From contig NC_090956.1 of NCBI RefSeq assembly GCF_040807025.1, forward strand, positions 5,258,517 to 5,322,516: a stretch of 64,000 bases of DNA. The letters are read 5' to 3'. Within the stretch, counting starts at the first letter, position 1, and each line of letters opens with the position of its first letter. Source of the DNA: Struthio camelus (Eukaryota > Chordata > Aves > Struthioniformes > Struthionidae). Positions 13,615-25,636 of the stretch are shown here, one piece after another. The translations under genes were made by a program, and so were the position numbers. Below the pieces are notes generated by a model. That model was given only the letters and a program-made list of their open reading frames with translations, did no database searches and was not told the DNA's origin.

Positions 13615-16600
13615 CTGGAGCAGCAGAGGAAAAAGACCAGCCATTAGCATCTGTGATTTAGCCTGCTCCACTCTAAAAGAAATTATAGACAAGTTTAACA
13701 TCACCAGTTGACAAAAGCTGTAATTTTAGAGTAGGATGGTCTGCAGTCCAATTGCAACACACGCTGGACTACAGAAAACTGCTGTGCTCTGATTTAGCAT
13801 GGCTTTGCTAGGAAAGTCCCCTGATGAACTCTGGCAATAAGAGATACAGAGAAATCTGTGCTAATTCACTGCAGAGCACCGCTGTAGGATTTAAAAGTTC
13901 CTGTTTTGACAGAAGATGCAGGGGAGTGTAGAGACGTCATAGGGAAATTAGCAGCTTTCAATCACACCACCAACAAGCTTGCAATTACAATTTCAGACAG
14001 GTGAAATGTTGATAAATGTTTATCAAAGAAAAATTTTGAGAAACTTCCTTCTTCCAATGCAAGGAAAGCAAAAGTGTCTTCCATGCAAATGTGCGGAAGT
14101 TACCCAGACCTTCTGTTGTTTACGATGGTCAGATCAGGGCACCTGCATAGTGCTCAGTGAGTCTGGCTTGTGAGCCCCATTAAAAATTGAAAATTAGTTA
14201 CATCACTGAAAGGGAATTAAGCAAAATTACTGTTTATTTCAGCCGAAGAACTATTTTGAATATCTCATCTGATTACTTGAGGTATAACAGTACACACAAC
14301 TAGCAGCAACAGAAGAAAACAGAATGCAAAATCTGAAAGAGAAGGATTGCCGAAATGGAGGAGCTGCTTTCCTGGGACGGCTCAGGCACTGGCCTGTATT
14401 CAGAAAGGATCTTACCCCTTGAAACATTTATGTGCACTGGCTGGGTAGCTAAAAGGCTTGTATTACTAGATGGAGTTGAGGAGCTCTACTGAGATGTAAT
14501 CAGATATGCTTTTTGCATCTGCCCCCCCTCAAGTACTGCTGCTGTGCTACAGCTGGAGGAATCACAGAAGGCTTGTAGATCTCTTCTGAATACAGAGACC
14601 GTAGCAAAGCCTTGGCCATGGCATCCAAATGCACATTTTCTTCCTCTTCCCACCAGCGTTCCCACCAGTAACAGCCATATCCTGTTCAGCACACTAACAT
14701 TTACTCAGTAATTTCCATATCTCACGCCTTCTCTCAGGATCTCTGGTTTGAGCATGCAAAAGCTTTTTTCCTTTTTTTTCCTCCTGATAATCTGCATAGG
14801 CAATCCTAAAGGCAATTAAATATCAAAGCAGTAACTGCCTACGACATAAAATAGAGAGATGGGTAGCTGCAGCCTGTAACTGTTAGTTGCCGCAATTAGT
14901 TTCAAAAGTTGATATCACTCTGATCTATGACACCGCACAGCAAATGCACATCCTCCTTGATCCTGCCTGCCACACAATTGGTCTCTCCTCCTCCAAAGCT
15001 CCTTTTTAATGCTCTATAAAGAACAACCCTCCAATGCCTTGCGAACCATCATTTGAAAAGGGCACCACATCCATCATCTCACTCCTTTGCTTAGATAGCT
15101 GCTTCGATACTATTTCGTGCCCATTTTCCAGCACAGATGGTGATGGACAGGGCTGAGACATTTTTCCTGGTGTCTTCTGAAACTCTGAGCAAAGCAGCTT
15201 TCCATAGGTCTGCAAAATTTCCCTTCCATTGTCAATCATGTTTTGGCTCTATCAGAATTATGTATCATTTTATTATTTATTTATTATTTTAAGAATGCAA
15301 AGCTCCAGGTGCCTTGACACATAATTAATATTACAACAAAACCCCACTGGCATTTAATAATAATTCCAGAAGGAACTCAGCATGTCTCTCAGCTAGGAAA
15401 ACACTCCTTTGCACCAGCTGCCAATCTTGGGAAGCCAACACCTGACTGCCTCCAAAAGTCCTCCTGAACAGGTGCTTTTTGTGGCATGCTGGAATATCCT
15501 CAGATTTAGACTACTTCACAGGCAGCGCAGAGAACATGTCCAGAGTCTTGGCACTGCTACAGGGAACATCCTGCCAGCACTGCCCTAGCTATTTTGTAAG
15601 GGGATCGAACAAAAGTGCCTATGATGACTGCAGATGTGGCAGCATGTCAGGGAGGAGGAACAGCAGCTCAGACAGGCTGGTGTCCTTCTTACAGAGCTTA
15701 CCAAGTCTTCCTGCAGACCCACAGGCAGCAAACATGCAACCCCAACCCCTGGTTTCCTCTGTTCCTATCAAACAACAAGTTGCAGCACTTTGCAGCAGCT
15801 TGCATCTCCAAACATTACTCTGCAGCTCCATAGCCTCATCTTAAGGTAATGAGCGTGCGGGGAGCTGGGCCATGGCTGCATCCCTAAGAGAAGTCTCCCA
15901 GCTCGCTGCAGAGGAATATGCTTACGGATCACTCACCAGCAGCAAGCAGCCAAGCATCATCTTATGGTGTGAACTCATATAGTTCCCACAGACGTGCCTC
16001 CTCCATCAAAGGCATGATGCTGCCACTGCCCTTGCCTTGTCTTCTGACTCCCTCCCCAGTCCATCATCAGTCTGACAGCTCTCAGACATGCTCAGCCACC
16101 TGCCCAAAGAAATGAGCCACTGGCTCATGAGGTGGATCACCTCAGCCGTTTTGAGATGTCACAGGCATGGAGAAAAAAAGAAATTCCCTTCCACTGGGTC
16201 CTTACTGATCTTGATGGCTGCACAGACATGTTGAAACAAAAAGACAACTAAAAGGCCAGAAGTTTTAAGAAGAAAAGCTGAGAGGAAGAATTAAGACCTA
16301 AGCCATGGGAGTGTCCCCATCCATTCCCACCTAAGACAGGCAATTAAGCAACCTGTGTCCAGTACTGTCCTTGGCTAGTGAGGCTGGGGACATATGACCT
16401 CTTTCAGCTCAAGCTATAGTCATGGAAGAATTTGCTACCCTCAGTTTCTTTTACCCACCTTTCCTTCTCCTCCATACGGCCCACCATCCTTCTATCTGGA
16501 GCAGTTTGTGTGAATGTTTCTGTTAGGCAAAAATCATATTCTTCACTTTGAATGTATATATTACAGACCTGAGATAACCTGGCTGACTTTGTCGGATACA

Positions 16601-18167
16601 AATCAGTACGTACATGCAAAAATGGATCCTTCGATCATGAATCCTTTGACCCTTTCATGAAACAGCAGTATCCTGAAGACCTCCACACTACTTGATAGCC
16701 ATAATAATAGTGGCGCAGCCACTTGATTTCCATTCACTGCTAGGAGAAAAATACTCAGCCACAAAACTCATACAATTTCTGTACCTAAGCCAAGTCCTTT
16801 CTAGATTGCCAGAAGCCAACAAATAAAGAGGAGAAATATTGGGAACGCTTTTAGATGGGCTGCTGCCACTTGTCATGCAGTGTCACTTGGACCTGCCATG
16901 AACAGAAAGAGAGTATTTAAAACAACGCCACCTGCTGACAGCCTGGCTGCTAATTACTCCGTTATGCCAAATGGGAGACAATACCAATTTGGTATAAATT
17001 AAGAAGGGATTTTCATGAAACATACATAACTGCACAAGCCTCATCTACCTTTAGCCTTTTACCATTGTTAGCACTAATGCTGGAAAGGATAATTTACCTG
17101 TTAGTGTCCATACAAGGTGTTTTCTTAGTATTTCCTTCAAAATAGACACTATTTTGACTATTCTGTTCATGTGTGTTTCTAAAGTATCTTCTACAGTCCT
17201 GCTCCCAACCAGATACTATAACCGCCCTGCCCAGCAAGGAATTCTCCAAGTTACTGTCCGAGATCCCTCTTTGCCCTGAGGAAAATCAAGGAGTAACAAC
17301 ATGCATTCCATAATCTGCTCTGCACAATAATACAGAGAGCTTATACTACAGGATTATTTTTTTTTAGGCTGGGTATGTTATTTTTAATGCTTTTGAACTA
17401 TTGAGTAAATAGAAATGCTGCAGGGCTTTTTGCTTTGTTTTTGGTTTTCTCCGCTCTGCATCGCCCTTCAGTGCGACTCTGCCTTTGTTACCTAGGAAAC
17501 CTCCACAGGCTGGAGAGGGATTGGATGCACTGTGACATTAAAAGCTGTCAACCAAAGGTGCATGGATGCCTGTGAAACAACAAATACAGAAAATGACAGC
17601 CTAAGTATTTTATTGATAACACAAAATGCACATATGCTGCTAAGAGACAAATTGGGAACCTGAGTTGGCTAGTTTAGTCAAAAGGCCAGTATTGTAAGAA
17701 ATTTGAAAATAGTTCCAATTATCAATTTTTAAAAAAGTGACAGGACAGGAAACAACCTTATGAGAGAGACTGTTTATAAAAATGCAGATGGCAGCAGCTC
17801 CTCTTGGTTGCCACGAAGGGAATACACTGTGAGGGAGACCAGGTAAGCTAGCAGGCTAACGGACTCCCCTGGACACTGGTACCCTTGCTTATTTAATGTG
17901 TCATCTGCAGCTGGTTTCCACATGGTACCTGACTTGTCAAAATCACTTGAGAACTTTATTGGAAACAAGTTAAGTCATATTCCATAATAACTGTTAAGTG
18001 GAAATTTATAATACGGTCATACAGAGCTGAGAAAGCAAAAGTCAGCTACATTGCAGAGAGCAGCTGAGAAGACCAGAGCAATGCCAGTAATTCAGCACTG
18101 ATAACGTGTGCTATTTGTGAGAAGATGATCCTCTGAAAGCAGTTTTGGGAGACCACAGAGACATGTG

Positions 18168-18209
18168 CAAACAAACAAACAAACAAACAACCTCCCCCCC
18201 CCCCCCCCC
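18168..18209. repeat. CAAA microsatellite plus 16-base C run
   Basis: About six CAAA units followed by CCT and 16 consecutive C. On the SDK1 transcript this reads as a G run, prone to sequencing and assembly length error. Confidence 0.95.
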
Positions 18210-20214
18210 AGCTTGATGAAACTGCTCTTCCGTGGTTGGGTGACATAGTCGATATATCATCAAATTTCTGTACAGAGTGAACTCAGAACTTCTTCAGATT
18301 AGCAGTCCAGAGCCTAGTCCACTTGACTCATTATCTGAAAGCCTATTATTATTATTAATCATTTGGAAATTACACTCTTAGCACTCTCTTGCTCCATACC
18401 TGCCAATTAAACTACTTTAACCTCATTAACAACACTGGTGCTTGGCTTTCACGATACGTACTAAGTTAACAGTTTGATTTATGAATGCTAGAGCACTGTT
18501 CGGTCTGCTAGATTTTCCCTTTGTCTCTTTTCTGCTCTCTTCTCTTTCAGTAGGGAGCTTGGAGGAAGTGCTCCCAGGCAGCACTGTTTTAAGTGCAGTC
18601 AGTCAGCCTGAGAGTTTCTTACAGGCTGCTTCACGTTCAGGAACCCCCATGAGACCTGAAGGCATTGAACTTCCTTCTTCTCCATATAAAACCTCGACAC
18701 CTCAGGCTACAGGGGTACAACTAAGAAGCAACAAGATGACGTGTGGGCTGAAAGCAAAAGTGCAACTTTTGGCCTTGCCTGCCCTAATGTGCGTCGTATT
18801 AAGGGGAATTTGAGATGCATGCAAAGATGTATCAGAGGAAAACAGCATCAGGACCCCCTTTGCTGCAGAGGCCCAAAGCTCTAGAGAGGTCTTATTGAAA
18901 TAAGATGCTTTAACTCTTCATAACATGGGAAACATCTCTGTCTGCTAAAGGAGACACGAATTTTGAAATCTTTGGAAAACTGAGCATGTTCTTTGAGATA
19001 TCTTTTCAGAACAGAAACCAAAAGAACAGAAAAGACAAACGAGAAGAGCTAACAGGTTCATGAATGCTTGAAAAGAGCGGTCAGACTCCTATAGTCACCT
19101 CTGCCCCTTTCCACCCTCACCTCCTGTCTGCACCAACCAACATAAACAACATTTCTAGGCTGATCAAAAGGCAGCATCTCCTATTGCTACCTCTACTGGG
19201 AGTTTATTAACATTTCACGCCTAAAAGCACTCCCCACAAAAAACACAAGCATCAAAGACATTATACAGAAGGATTACATATCTAAGCCCCAAGGAAAAAC
19301 AGGAGGTACATTTTGTTCACACACTCACACGCACACATAGATTCACAAAAACACTAGAGTCTTGACTGAGACCTTCAGGCTCTACTGCAATACACAGTAA
19401 ATAAGCAATATTAAAAATAGCCTGGGAAAAAAATGAAAATCACCCTCCTCTACGTTGTACAAACAGTACATACAGAAGACAGTAATGACACTGCAAGTAG
19501 GTTTTTGTGCATTACCAGGAAATACCACACGGGGCATTGAAATTAATGTCAAAAGGTGTCAGCGCTAAATTCATGATCATGGTCAGCCAACTGTTTTAAT
19601 GACAGGTTTAATGCTGGGTTGTTACAGTGACATGACTAAAGCACTGTGGGTTTAATCTGGAGGTAATACTCACACATCGCACAGGCAGCAGCTTGAGCTA
19701 CACCACGGAAAGCTGCCTGCATGACGGGTTGGCCATAGGGCAGCACAACGTGGCAGGCTGTCCGTGGTAATTAACAGGAGGTGAGAGCGAGGTAGCCAGG
19801 GAAAGCAGCTGTAGCTGCAGGTGCAGAAAAGCTACAGATGAAAACTGTCATCTCCTTTCACTACTTGCTGCTCTTGATTTATTCTTGCTGGAAGGGTCAG
19901 GTTTGGAGTAGTTTGGCCCACTGCTCGCTTCTTGTGCTGTCAGCTCAGATTCATCAGCGTTTCAGTCGACAACATACAATTTTAGAGACAGGTTTACCTT
20001 TCTGTATGTTCCTCAAAGTCTGTCTTTTAACCTAGGGCCACTGCTGAGTTCCTACAGACCATCAGCACTTCATTCTTAAAGGGGATGTGAGACACAAGAT
20101 AGAGCGCTGCCAGATGTATAATGCTGGCATACACCAACCTTGGCTGGAGAGTCTAAAGGCAAACTGAGCAGAAGACTCCTCTTGTGTTAGACTAATTCTG
20201 CGGACTGGGGCGTC

Positions 20215-20340
20215 AGGAAACCCGAGTGCTGGGCTCTCACAGCAATTGCTATGTGATCCTTGCAGGTTACTCATCCCCAGTTACTCCCTCTCTAACAGAG
20301 GCAGCAGTTATTGTCAGTAAAGACCACTCTTCTGGATCTT
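20215..20340 (+). mobile_element. Possible MIR-like fragment
   Basis: A weaker match to the same SINE order: GCTGGGCTCTCACAGC, then TGCTATGTGATCCTTGCAGG, then TTACTCATCCCC and CTCTCTAACAG. Decay is heavy and the assignment is tentative. Confidence 0.3.
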
Positions 20341-20860
20341 GATGTCTGCAGTAACTGTCTAAAAACGCGCTGTGAAAACTTCAAACTACACTTCAGTCAG
20401 TGCAACAATCCAACGTATATCTCGCCTGCGATCTCAGTCCAGACAGCAGCTGCAAGCAGCTGGTTATTTCTCAGCATATACACCTTTTCCCAAAAGAGTT
20501 CCAATTTGCAGCCCACCGGCATCGCAGGAACAGCCTGTGGGCTGATCCAGCAGACCACAGGATCAATAAGATGTGCAGCTATATAGCAGAGAGAGAGCAT
20601 ATGCTGACCGATTGATTGTGCTTTCCTTTTTACATAGCATTGGAAAACTGTGAAATACCCACTAAGGCCAGGTCTAACCTGGCTGGGCCCTGCTTGGCAT
20701 TCTTTCTTGTGGCATTTTAATTTTGGAACAGAGCAGGTGATGGGAACAGCCAGGAGACACAGGCATTTTAAAGTCCCCAAGACAGACAAACAACGAGAAA
20801 GTAGTATAGCGCAGGTCTGGGAATGGGATTTCAAAGGTTTTCCTGGGTTCAGTGACGAAA

Positions 20861-20920
20861 TGAGTGTCTTCAGTGACTGAGCAAGGTCTTGAGTGTCTTC
20901 AGTGACTGAGCAAGGTCTTG
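20861..20920. repeat. 29-bp tandem duplication, two copies
   Basis: Two identical head-to-tail copies of a 29-bp unit (20862-20890 and 20891-20919) that begins GAGTGTCTTCAGTGACTGAG. The absence of differences suggests a recent event or recent conversion. It lies 31-90 nt inside the intron after the donor at 20950. Confidence 0.95.
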
Positions 20921-20950
20921 GCACTGTACAAGGCAAAGGAGCGTACTCAC

Positions 20951-21080
20951 CTCTGACTCTGATACTTCCAAGGGCTTCTCGCTCAGGCCTAAGCCCTCGG
21001 TTAGCACAGCTCCATTGTACTTGTTGCAGATATCCTCATCAGAGTAGTGCAGCCCCCCAGGGCTTGGGCGAGGAGGAGAC
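20951..21080 (-). CDS. SDK1: SDK1 exon: middle of cytoplasmic tail
   Basis: This exon is 130 bp, with acceptor TTTCCTAG above 21080 and donor GTGAGT at 20950; phase in 2, phase out 0. It encodes RSPPRPSPGGLHYSDEDICN, KYNGAVLTEGLGLSEKPLEV and SESE. The proline-rich RSPPRPSP could serve SH3-type contacts (inference). It is separated from the previous exon by the shortest intron in the window (237 bp), and a 29-bp tandem duplication lies 31-90 nt into the next intron. Confidence 0.95.
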
Positions 21081-21317
21081 CTAGGAAACATAAAGGGTGA
21101 GCATATGGGATATTGTCATTTTGCTGAAATGACCACAGTCCATGAACAACATAGTGTTTAGAAGCCAGCATCACAGTCTAGGGCAGTGACTCAGACACCA
21201 GCCTATAGTCCTCCCTAGATCCTCCAGACAACAGCCTCTCCCCTTTGCCTCTTCAACAGCTGGCCTGAAGCTAGATAAAAAGCCATTTCCAAGAGCATGG
21301 TGTTCCCAGCTTCTTAC

Positions 21318-21438
21318 CTGGTACCATTTTTCTTTGAGAAGGTGCTCTTGATGTTTAGGTGCCTGCTGTTGAGCTCCAGACCAGTGAAGCCTCCATTATC
21401 CAGGGTGACTGACTCTTCCATATTGGAGATGGTTTTAC
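21318..21438 (-). CDS. SDK1: SDK1 exon: membrane-proximal cytoplasmic tail
   Basis: This exon is 121 bp, with acceptor CTCCAG above 21438 and donor GTAAGA at 21317; phase in 1, phase out 2. It encodes KTISNMEESVTLDNGGFTGL, ELNSRHLNIKSTFSKKNGT. The MEESVTLDNGGF block is a recognisable SDK1 tail signature. Several Ser/Thr next to basic residues (STFSKK) could be phosphorylated; that is inference. Confidence 0.95.
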
Positions 21439-22868
21439 CTGGAGCCAGTTAACGAAAGGTTCAGCTGAAACAAAGGCACTTTACCCCCAAATGCAACTGT
21501 AAGAACCATTATAAACATGTTTCTAACTTTTTCTTCCTTTTGTTTTATGACAACTTTCATTTTCTGAACATCTCTTTACCTTTCTGGCAAATGAGTCCAA
21601 TTAGAATGGGAGAAAGAGCTTATCAGGAGCGTGAATGGACAGAAGGAGCCAAAAGAGGTGAGAGAGAGAGTCGTGGTTACATGCACTTCGCTCTGAGGTA
21701 AGCATCAAAAATAGTACAGAGGAACTGTGCTCCAGAGGTGCTTACTTCTGTCTTTTGACTAGAAATAGAATCCAGGTGACTACTTCACATGGACATTGAA
21801 GACGTCCTAAACTAGGTGCCAGGAATCCCATTCATGCTGACTGGAAAGCAAGGGAAAGTAGAACTAGGAAGGGCAGAAAAAGAAGAAGAAAAAAAAAAGA
21901 GACAGGAAAGAAAGCAAGAGGAAGGTTCAGTGGGTAGCAACGGGGAGGAAGATGCCAGAGCTGCAATGATAATAGAATATAGATGTGAGAAATCACAGGA
22001 TGACACAGGGAAGAGAAAAGGACATGGGACTGGCAGAAGAGGTAAAACACAGCAAAGTATATTTTATCTTGTGATCAAAGACAGCAAGAACTTATTCTTT
22101 CCCATGACCATTCTTTGTAATCCCAAAGGTGTGAGCTCAGCTACTGTCCTGGGGAGAAAGATGGGTTGCCTATTGCCATTTTGCAGCAGACAAGCACTTT
22201 ATCCTTGGCTTCAATTTCAATGCTACATTAAGACTCAGTGTGAACACTGGTATTTGACGGTACAGGTTAGACCTGTCTTTTCATGTCTTTCCCCCCTAAA
22301 TCAGAGCAAAACTAAAAAGATGAGAGATTTCCTGTGTGCTATGCATACAAATATACAATAGTATTAGCTCAGTAAAATACCATGTTATTCATACATCTTA
22401 TCTCCCATGGGACTAAAATCTGATTCACTAACACTCGTTAAGAGTGAATTATACAGAAAGAAAAGATCTCCTCTTCGGGACTGAACTACTAAATACTGCC
22501 TGGAATATTACTTCACTACATTAATCCCTAAAAGAATGGGTAAAGCAAAGACCATCCACCTGCTTTACTCATCAATGTGTCTTTTTGGCAATAGAGCAAT
22601 TTCTTGCTGGAGTTGGAGAAGGCTATCAGAGAAACGTACACATGAACAACCCTTCCAGAACTTCATTTCTGTAAGGGGAAGACAAGGTAAAGCAACATTC
22701 AGAGACCCAGAACAAGGAATCTGTGTTTCGAAAGGGGAGAATTTTGGCATTCATAGTTTCACAGCTGGAATGCCAGCACAGAGGATATGATCAGTGCTTC
22801 AAATGCAAGACATTTCTAATTCCTGCAGCTCCTGAGAGTGTGGGCACAGCATGGAGCCAATGTCTTAC
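21439..22868 (-). other. SDK1: SDK1 intron (1,430 bp)
   Basis: GT-AG intron between the transmembrane exon and the membrane-proximal tail exon. It contains a strongly purine-rich + strand segment (21850-21960) that creates a Lys/Glu-rich open frame of no apparent meaning, and one copy of the 23-bp direct repeat (22769-22791). Confidence 0.7.
22769..22791 (+). repeat. 23-bp direct repeat, copy 1
   Basis: Identical over 23 bp to 25170-25192, beginning AATGCCAGCACAG. It lies in the intron 3' of the transmembrane exon. Confidence 0.9.
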
Positions 22869-23006
22869 CTGCACTGCAGTTCTTGTATTTCTTGCTCTGG
22901 CCATGCAGGACCAATGCAAACACCACTAACAAGATGAGGATCAGACTAGAGAGAGCCATCACCAGCAGAAACCACCACTCCTCATAAAAAGGGGCTTCTG
23001 TTTGTG
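22869..23006 (-). CDS. SDK1: SDK1 exon: transmembrane segment
   Basis: This exon is 138 bp, with acceptor TTTCAG above 23006 and donor GTAAGA at 22868; phase 1 in and out. It encodes the short juxtamembrane [10 protein letters not shown], then the membrane helix starting [20 protein letters not shown] and ending FALVLHG, then the basic stop-transfer stretch [10 protein letters not shown]. This topology (acidic outside, KKYK inside) fits a type I protein with the tail in the cytosol. Confidence 0.97.
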
Positions 23007-23594
23007 CTGAAAGAACAAAAAACAGATAATAATTCCTCTTTACGCTCCTTTAAAATTTCCACTTCTTCCCAAAGTGGAATGATGCATTCATGATGGCGTG
23101 CAGGACAGAGGGATGTTCAAAGGAGGTCATATATTCTACTAGTCAATCAGTACTTTCAAGAGACATGCTGACACTTCCTAGATGGCAAAGAGAGCAAGAC
23201 TGGAGCATATCAAGGCTCCAGCATCTCCACAAGCATCTTTCGCACACTCAGAGCAGCACTCCAGAACGCCTTAGCTCAGAAGTCGCCAAGTAAAGACAGG
23301 TAGGTTTCTTCCCACAGCTCTGCATACCCACATTTTCTGACTACTCCAGTACACTTAATACTCCCTGGATACAAAGAATCATTAATATGTCTCTCATGAC
23401 CCACAGCTACTCCACATTTTAAGAGGCCTGGGCCTCACCAGTGGCCTCTGTAAAAGACACAGCTGGTGCCAGGGAACAAAGTACGCTTGGGTCAGTGTAA
23501 TTCAATACCTACACAGTTTATCTCCACCTTCCAATTTTCCCTCCGATTTTATACTGTTTCTCCATCAGCTTAGCCAAACCCAATGTGTAGCACG

Positions 23595-23720
23595 TGGACA
23601 TCAATTCTGTTCCCAGATCTGCCTGGATTTTGTGCAATCTCAAGTCATTTCACCCCATTTGACCTCTATTTCCCCAGCTGGAAGAGACTCAAAATGATAC
23701 TAGTTTTCCCATTCTAGAGT
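23595..23720 (+). mobile_element. MIR-like ancient SINE fragment
   Basis: The + strand reads through the hallmark order of a MIR core: a TTCCCAGATCTGCC word, then TTTTGTGCAATCTCAAGTCA, then CCTCTATTTCCCC and an AATGATACTA-like end. This parallels the well-known MIR series (gives-a-name block, AAGTCAC, CTC..TTTCC, AATAATA). It is strongly diverged, as expected for an old copy in a bird. Confidence 0.6.
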
Positions 23721-25169
23721 TATCTTGCCAGCGTTGGTTTAAAGTAGTAAGTACTGTTATTTTTTTGCTGTAGCATTCTCTTTGTCAGCATCCTCCAGCT
23801 TTGAGAAGAAATGCTGCCAGTAGAGCACAAATTGACAATTGTGCACAACTTCACTGCAGTCAGTAAGGTAGAGAAACACCTGGTGGAAATGGGTGATGCC
23901 AGGAGACCAACTGCCACAGAAATCCTCACTGTCACCAAACCCAGACAATTCTCTTTCCCCTGGCTGTCCCAAACCTTGGATTTATGCAAAAGCCTCTTAT
24001 AAGCCTGATGATATGGGCTCAGATTTGTTCCAGATCACTGGGTATTCTGCAGCAGTGAAAAGTAGCCACAATCTTTCTTTGCTAGGAGGCCAGCCCAGGC
24101 CAATACAGCCCTAAAGGCAAACTGTGCAAGCCATGCTGGGCTGAGCAGATTCAGTGCAATTTATACCTTCCCGTGCTAGCTGAAATGGCCAGCCTAAAAT
24201 GCTTTATACTTTTACGACTGTGAATCTCAATGGAAACCTCTTACTTTCATGCAGCAATTTGAGATGAACATTGAAGCATCAAACGGAGGTGAATTAAATA
24301 GTTCTGTTCAAGTGCAGAACTTATAAACAAGCATTTTATTTATAAAAAGCATCACAAGGAGCTGCATGCCCAGCTTTGGGGGAATAATGCCTTGCAGAAA
24401 AAGAGAGACTGACGTGATTACTGCTATAGAATGACCCTTTACTTTGTGTTATAGCCTCTGCGAAACCACAGATAAGAAAAACACTGACTCTTGGCGTTTG
24501 GAGTGGGTTGTCGATGCCCTTGTCCTGAAGGAGAAAAGCAAAGGTAGCACTCGAGCTGAAATCCATAGCCAGCTCTCACAGGCTAAGTGGTTAATTGTGT
24601 AAGGACAAATGCAGCCGTGATGGTGATAGCAGCATTTACTACTCCTGCCTGCTGGGTAACTGTTGAATGGTGTTTCTGCTTTTCACTCTAGGAGCAAAGA
24701 GATAAAAGCCACTCCAGATACTGGAGCATTGCCAGGTTCTCAGGACTCTCCAGAATTTTGAATCACAAAGACATTTTAGCAGGTTCTTTCATTCCTCTTG
24801 TCTGCCTTTGCTGACACAGCTAAGATGAAACCTATTGCTCAAAAGCAACTTGGAGCAGAACTGTCTCAACAAGGGTAAAAACTGACCCGAGCAAAGCTTT
24901 CACAAGGACAAACTTTCCTACTTCACAAAAGGCCATCAAACTCCAGCTGCCCAAACACTGCAAGCTGAGCTGAATTTGCCTTTCAAGGAATTGAAGTTCC
25001 TCCAGAAAGTGAAAGCGCCAGTTGGTTCAAAGGCGTGCTGGAAGCATGTTAAGGCTATAGCCTGTTTACTGGGAATAACCACAACAGAGCAGGAAGGACA
25101 GAAGAGTATGTGAGCACCACCAACAAGCTCTTGGGGTGCTGGAGGCCTGGAGGCATCGCCCTCTCCTGC

Positions 25170-25192
25170 AATGCCAGCACAGAGGATATGAT
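25170..25192 (+). repeat. 23-bp direct repeat, copy 2
   Basis: Exact partner of 22769-22791, in the intron 5' of the transmembrane exon. The two copies bracket that exon in the same orientation, 2.4 kb apart. Confidence 0.9.
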
Positions 25193-25471
25193 GAACATTT
25201 CTAGGTAACTACAATATTATTTTTGAGAGCTAAATACAAAATAGCACAGAACCCTAGGAACCCTGCATTTATCACAGAACCCTAGGAAAAGAAGGAAGCA
25301 GAGTAAAGAAAAGAACTGCCTAGGAAAGGAGGAGGAAGAAAGAGCAAAAAGAGCCTTGGCAATTTATTTTAACTAGGGAATCTTTTTGTTCTTTTTTCTC
25401 TTCTCCCACCCCCTTCAAAAGAAAATCCTCAAAAGAATATATGGAAAACATATAACAGAATAGACAATTAC

Positions 25472-25636
25472 CTGATACTGCCACAGAGGGAACGCTTGGC
25501 TCTCCATAGCCAAATTCATTGACAGCCACCACTCTAAATTCATAGGTCACCCCCTGCTTCAGCTTGTCCAGGCTGACTGTGTAGGAGGTAGCGCTGCGAG
25601 GGATATCCTTCACAAACATATCCCACAGTCCTTCAT
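25472..25636 (-). CDS. SDK1: SDK1 exon: second half of FN3-13
   Basis: This exon is 165 bp, with acceptor TTCCTAG above 25636 and donor GTAATT at 25471; phase 1 in and out. It encodes [40 protein letters not shown] and [14 protein letters not shown]. The segment L-K-Q-G-x-T-Y-E-F-R-V-x-A-V-N-E is a textbook FN3 E-F-G region. The donor is weak at +5 (T). The frame stays open for about 50 more codons into the intron. Confidence 0.96.

Larger units (their letters stand above)
13615..20950 (-). other. SDK1: SDK1 intron (7,336 bp)
   Basis: GT-AG intron between the mid-tail and terminal exons. It holds a CAAA tract followed by a run of 16 C (18168-18209), an ATT repeat near 18350, a degenerate CA-rich stretch near 19319-19341, a possible MIR-like fragment near 20215-20340, and the 29-bp duplication at 20861-20920. 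No additional exon was recognised; the open frames inside lack splice borders and similarity. Confidence 0.7.
23007..25471 (-). other. SDK1: SDK1 intron (2,465 bp)
   Basis: GT-AG intron between FN3-13 and the transmembrane exon. It contains a MIR-like fragment (23595-23720), the second 23-bp repeat copy, and a 16-bp direct repeat with 28-bp period (25245-25260 and 25273-25288). No other exon is seen. Confidence 0.7.

Noticed and set aside
20397..20936. 179-codon open frame on the minus strand
   Set aside because: It lies wholly in an intron, includes the 29-bp duplication, and has no recognisable domain.
21081..21317. 237-bp intron as possible in-frame retained coding sequence
   Set aside because: Its length is divisible by three, but the frame meets TAA at once at the donor (AGG TAA).
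21816..22361. 181-codon open frame on the + strand
   Set aside because: Its Lys/Glu-rich start comes from a purine-rich stretch; it lies antisense in an SDK1 intron with no similarity or splice context.
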